Source: Trinickia violacea (GTDB taxonomy: Bacteria > Pseudomonadota > Gammaproteobacteria > Burkholderiales > Burkholderiaceae). Taken from it: a stretch of 64,000 bases of DNA. Positions 61,486 through 64,000 of the stretch are shown one piece after another. How positions within the stretch are numbered: the stretch's first letter is position 1; every line of letters begins with the position of its first letter. The DNA lies in the NCBI RefSeq assembly GCF_005280735.1, contig NZ_CP040077.1, forward strand, positions 186,001 to 250,000, read 5' to 3'. Under the pieces are notes generated by a model. That model did not search any database. It was not told where the DNA came from and saw only the letters and a list, made by a program, of their open reading frames with translations. The position numbers and the translations under genes are program-made.

Positions 61486-63039
61486 ATGGACCGGAAGGCG
61501 TTTCTCGCTCAGTCCCACGTGACGGGCTTTATTGCATGGCTAGTAGATCGTTTGCCGACGCTGCCAGTTTCGCTGCGTTTTTTGCGTAGCAAGTTCGTTC
61601 CCGACGGAATCGACGTACAGGTGGAAGGCATCGAATCAGTCCACTCGCACTACTGCTGGAGGACAAGCTGGATCGATCGGAGAACTGGTCAAGCGATCGA
61701 GTCCGACAATTGGGAGAGCACGCGGATGTCGCTTGAACAATTGAGCGCCTGGCTGCGTGCTAGCGTGGCAAGCGGCGACGAACAGGCCGCAGGCGCGGCG
61801 GCGCGCGAAGTGCTGCGCTGGGGTGGTGTGCGTGGGGCGATTCCGTTCATCGAATCGAAGGTCCGGCAGAATGCGCTTTGCAGATATTTGGGGGAGCTTG
61901 CGTCGCTGTTCACACTTGATGGTCAGCATCGGCTCGACGCATTGCATGCAGGCAACGTGCAGCGCTTCGATGCGGGGCTGACCAAGGTCCATGCGCTGCT
62001 CGACGTGACGGGCTCACCGATTTATGACAGTCGAGTCGGCGCGGCATTGGCGATGCTCTATGAATTGTTTCGGCGCGACGCCGAGCGCGACGGCATTCGA
62101 CATGGCCGGCTTAGTTTCCCGTCCGGGCAGGCGCGCGGACTCCAGATTCGCGACCCCGGCGACTTCGGCTTTGCCCCCGCGCCGCAGTTCTACACGAATG
62201 AAGTTGCCCGGGAGGACTGGGCGCGCTGGCAATTGCGCGCGGGCTGGATCATTCGCGCAGTGCTTGAGGAGACGACATTGTTCGTAAGTGAGCGCGCTGG
62301 CGAAGCCGTGAGCCATATCGCTGCACGGTGCCACGCATTCGAAGCGGCGCTATTTATGCTCGGATATGACCTTCGATGCCTGATCGGCGATCGCGTGGCT
62401 CCGGTTGCCAAGGATGTCGACGGTCCACCACTGGATCCCGAGGGAGGTGGAAACTGGGTGCCCACAAGCCATCCGTTTAGCACCGTGCTGAGCGTGTATA
62501 ACGAATATCGTGAGACATTGCCGGCCGATCCGGGTGCCGATGGTTTTGCGAACTGGCTACGGACGCTTCCGGAGGAGGAGCGCTGTCTCGGCCTCAAGAG
62601 GAATTTTCGGAGCTATACCTATCCATTTCGGGAGCGCGAGTTCAACCTCTTCGACCGTTCACCGGATGAGATTCGGCTGATCGAACAAGGTGGTGAAGAT
62701 GGACTGTACGCGGCGAACAATGGTGAGCGGGAATTTATTGCCGGGGACGAGCGTGAAAAAGTCTGCCTGGTCTGTGCGGGGCTGGCCGGCTACTGCCAGC
62801 AAATTGAAGCGACGCCCGCTGCACGCAAGAATCGCCTCACCAAAAAAGCGTTTGCCGGGACAGAGAAATCAGCGAGCACGCTGTTATCGGTTGGCCGAAG
62901 CGTCGGCAGGCATTTCGGCTTGCTGGATGACAACGACAACCCTACAGCACTTTTCCACAGGTTCTTTGGCGATGATTTCAGCGATTTTCGTGATCGGCTT
63001 GGCATCGACCGGGATGGTCGCGACACGGACCCACGCTAA
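61486..63039 (+). CDS. Unknown protein in the recCBD operon
   Basis: A 517-residue soluble protein starting at ATG 61486, with GGGAG 10 bases upstream and 34 bases after recD. No known domain is certain. It holds ASLFTLDGQHRLDALHAGN around residue 150, which resembles the DGQxR core of DUF262/DGQHR ParB-like proteins, and a VTGSPIYDSRVGAALAMLYE segment. Two cysteines in CLVCAGLAGYC occur near the C-terminus. There are no membrane segments. Its position suggests it acts together with the RecBCD-type enzyme, for instance as a modulator. Confidence 0.72.
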   Translation: MDRKAFLAQSHVTGFIAWLVDRLPTLPVSLRFLRSKFVPDGIDVQVEGIESVHSHYCWRTSWIDRRTGQAIESDNWESTRMSLEQLSAWLRASVASGDEQAAGAAAREVLRWGGVRGAIPFIESKVRQNALCRYLGELASLFTLDGQHRLDALHAGNVQRFDAGLTKVHALLDVTGSPIYDSRVGAALAMLYELFRRDAERDGIRHGRLSFPSGQARGLQIRDPGDFGFAPAPQFYTNEVAREDWARWQLRAGWIIRAVLEETTLFVSERAGEAVSHIAARCHAFEAALFMLGYDLRCLIGDRVAPVAKDVDGPPLDPEGGGNWVPTSHPFSTVLSVYNEYRETLPADPGADGFANWLRTLPEEERCLGLKRNFRSYTYPFREREFNLFDRSPDEIRLIEQGGEDGLYAANNGEREFIAGDEREKVCLVCAGLAGYCQQIEATPAARKNRLTKKAFAGTEKSASTLLSVGRSVGRHFGLLDDNDNPTALFHRFFGDDFSDFRDRLGIDRDGRDTDPR

Positions 63040-63117
63040 TCGTTTGAGCGATGCCGGGACAGAAAACGTCCGTTCCGTCTGACGGAATCGTGGTCCATCC
63101 ATTCCCTCAACGCGGCC

Positions 63118-63531
63118 ATGCCCCAAATGATCGAACATATCGACGCCATCGCGCGTCGAAAGCAGCGCGACGCACTGTTCGTGACGTTCTTCGACGACCC
63201 GTCGGGTGAGCGTTCGCCCTACCGCTGGGTCGACCATCCCGCGAGAGCGACCATCATCGCGTGGCTTGACGCGCACGGTTACGCCTGGGAACCCTGCGGA
63301 GAAGTCGCAGATGAACGAGTCATGCGAAGCTATCGCGGGTCGATCTACATCGATGCTCCATTCGATCGCGGCGATTCGTTGTATCGCGAACTCGAAGCGT
63401 TCCTCGAATATCCGGACGGTTCGTTGCGTCTGCCCCATATGCGCTTCCTAGTAATCGGCCTTGAATACGCCCAAGAAAATGCTCACCACGACGAGCCGGG
63501 CTTTTGGGAGCGTTGGGCCGAAGATTTCTGA
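63118..63531 (+). CDS. Conserved acidic protein (EHIDAIAR family), copy 2
   Basis: A 137-residue paralogue of the gene at 25875-26282, on the opposite strand. Both begin with the block EHIDAIAR, share EFLEYPDGS and end in NAHHDEPGFWERWA. Differences cluster in the first 60 residues. It is 20 bases upstream of a SIR2 gene, so the two form a probable operon. ATG 63118 lacks a clear ribosome site. No function known. Confidence 0.8.
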   Translation: MPQMIEHIDAIARRKQRDALFVTFFDDPSGERSPYRWVDHPARATIIAWLDAHGYAWEPCGEVADERVMRSYRGSIYIDAPFDRGDSLYRELEAFLEYPDGSLRLPHMRFLVIGLEYAQENAHHDEPGFWERWAEDF

Positions 63532-63551
63532 ATGCACGGAGAGCAACGACA

Positions 63552-64000
63552 ATGAACGATAACCCCGAAATTAGGCGTGCGGCAGATTGGGTCCGTAGCG
63601 CCGACGGTATTGTAATTGCGGCCGGTGCGGGCATGAGTGTGGATTCCGGTCTGCCGGACTTTCGCGGCACCGGCGGCCTGTGGACGTCGCTTCTGCCTGC
63701 CGGCATGACCGAGTGGGATGTTGGTTCTCTGACACAGGGTGAATGCTTCATAGACAAACCTGTTGACGCATGGCGCTTCTACGGACGCGCGCTGCAGGTA
63801 TGTCGACAGGTCGCACCGCACGCCGGCTACGCGATGCTCCGGCGTTGGGCAGAGCGCGCGAGCCGCGGCGCATTCGTTTTCACGAGCAACGTCGATGGTC
63901 ACTTTCAGGCGGCCGGCTTCGACGAAGCGCGAATTGTCGAATGTCACGGTACGATCAACTTCATGCAATGTGCCGAACCGTGCAGCGACGCAATCTGGGT
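63552..64000 (+). CDS. SIR2-family protein, copy 2 (cut by window end)
   Basis: At least 149 residues are visible. The sequence has AAGAGMSVDSGLPDFRGTGG, FTSNVDGHFQ and ECHGTINFMQCAEPC, matching the SIR2 gene at 50903-51736 block for block. ATG 63552 follows GGAGAG. The C-terminal third, with the second half of the zinc site, is outside the window. Confidence 0.88.
   Translation, partial: MNDNPEIRRAADWVRSADGIVIAAGAGMSVDSGLPDFRGTGGLWTSLLPAGMTEWDVGSLTQGECFIDKPVDAWRFYGRALQVCRQVAPHAGYAMLRRWAERASRGAFVFTSNVDGHFQAAGFDEARIVECHGTINFMQCAEPCSDAIW

Overview
The window is from a high-GC betaproteobacterium, most likely Burkholderiaceae (Burkholderia, Paraburkholderia or a relative). The first 6.6 kb show core order typical of that group: rlpA, rsmI divergent from yraN, then diaA/gmhA, a two-BON lipoprotein (dolP/yraP-like) and a small cytochrome c. 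This assignment comes from gene order and protein character; no database was searched.

At 6653-6728 lies tRNA-Ala(CGC), followed by a P4-type integrase. Everything to its right reads as a large integrated accessory island whose far end is not in the window. Its first part (6.9-16 kb) is element machinery: an integrase arm-domain protein, the integrase, a DEDD exonuclease, an AlpA-like regulator, a plasmid-type stbABC-like stability operon with 10-bp-phased iterons, two structured 103-bp direct repeats with a terminator between them, and a second tyrosine recombinase. A 3064-bp IS66-family element (16237-19300, perfect 8-bp target duplication GGTCAAAA) carries a pRiA4b ORF-3-type passenger and sits between a cREC-domain gene and that gene's original ribosome-binding site.

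From 20 kb to the end the island is a chain of compact operons that look like genome-defence or nucleic-acid-processing modules: (1) unknown 432-aa protein, Mre11-like phosphoesterase, Rad50/YhaN-like ATPase; (2) tandem-AAA+ ATPase, DUF2779 nuclease, WYL regulator; (3) a pair of DUF262 proteins, one with an HNH/DUF1524 end; (4) two different dynamin-like GTPases plus a coiled-coil tail-anchored protein; (5) an AT-rich operon of an AAA+ ATPase with three small, partly membrane-bound proteins; (6) RecC-RecB-RecD with an unknown 539-aa-class partner, followed by a small conserved protein and a SIR2-family protein.

Between these modules sit small genes that recur inside the window: two copies each of a 68-aa triple-repeat protein, a roughly 136-aa acidic protein, a 168-aa protein (one copy frameshifted) and a SIR2 protein, plus a collapsed relic of a second Mre11/Rad50-like pair. 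The island therefore looks like a repeatedly reshuffled hotspot. The strongest candidates for an undescribed system are the dynamin-GTPase triad, the AT-rich AAA+/membrane operon, and the RecCBD operon with its extra partner. Functions given for these are inferences from domains and operon structure.
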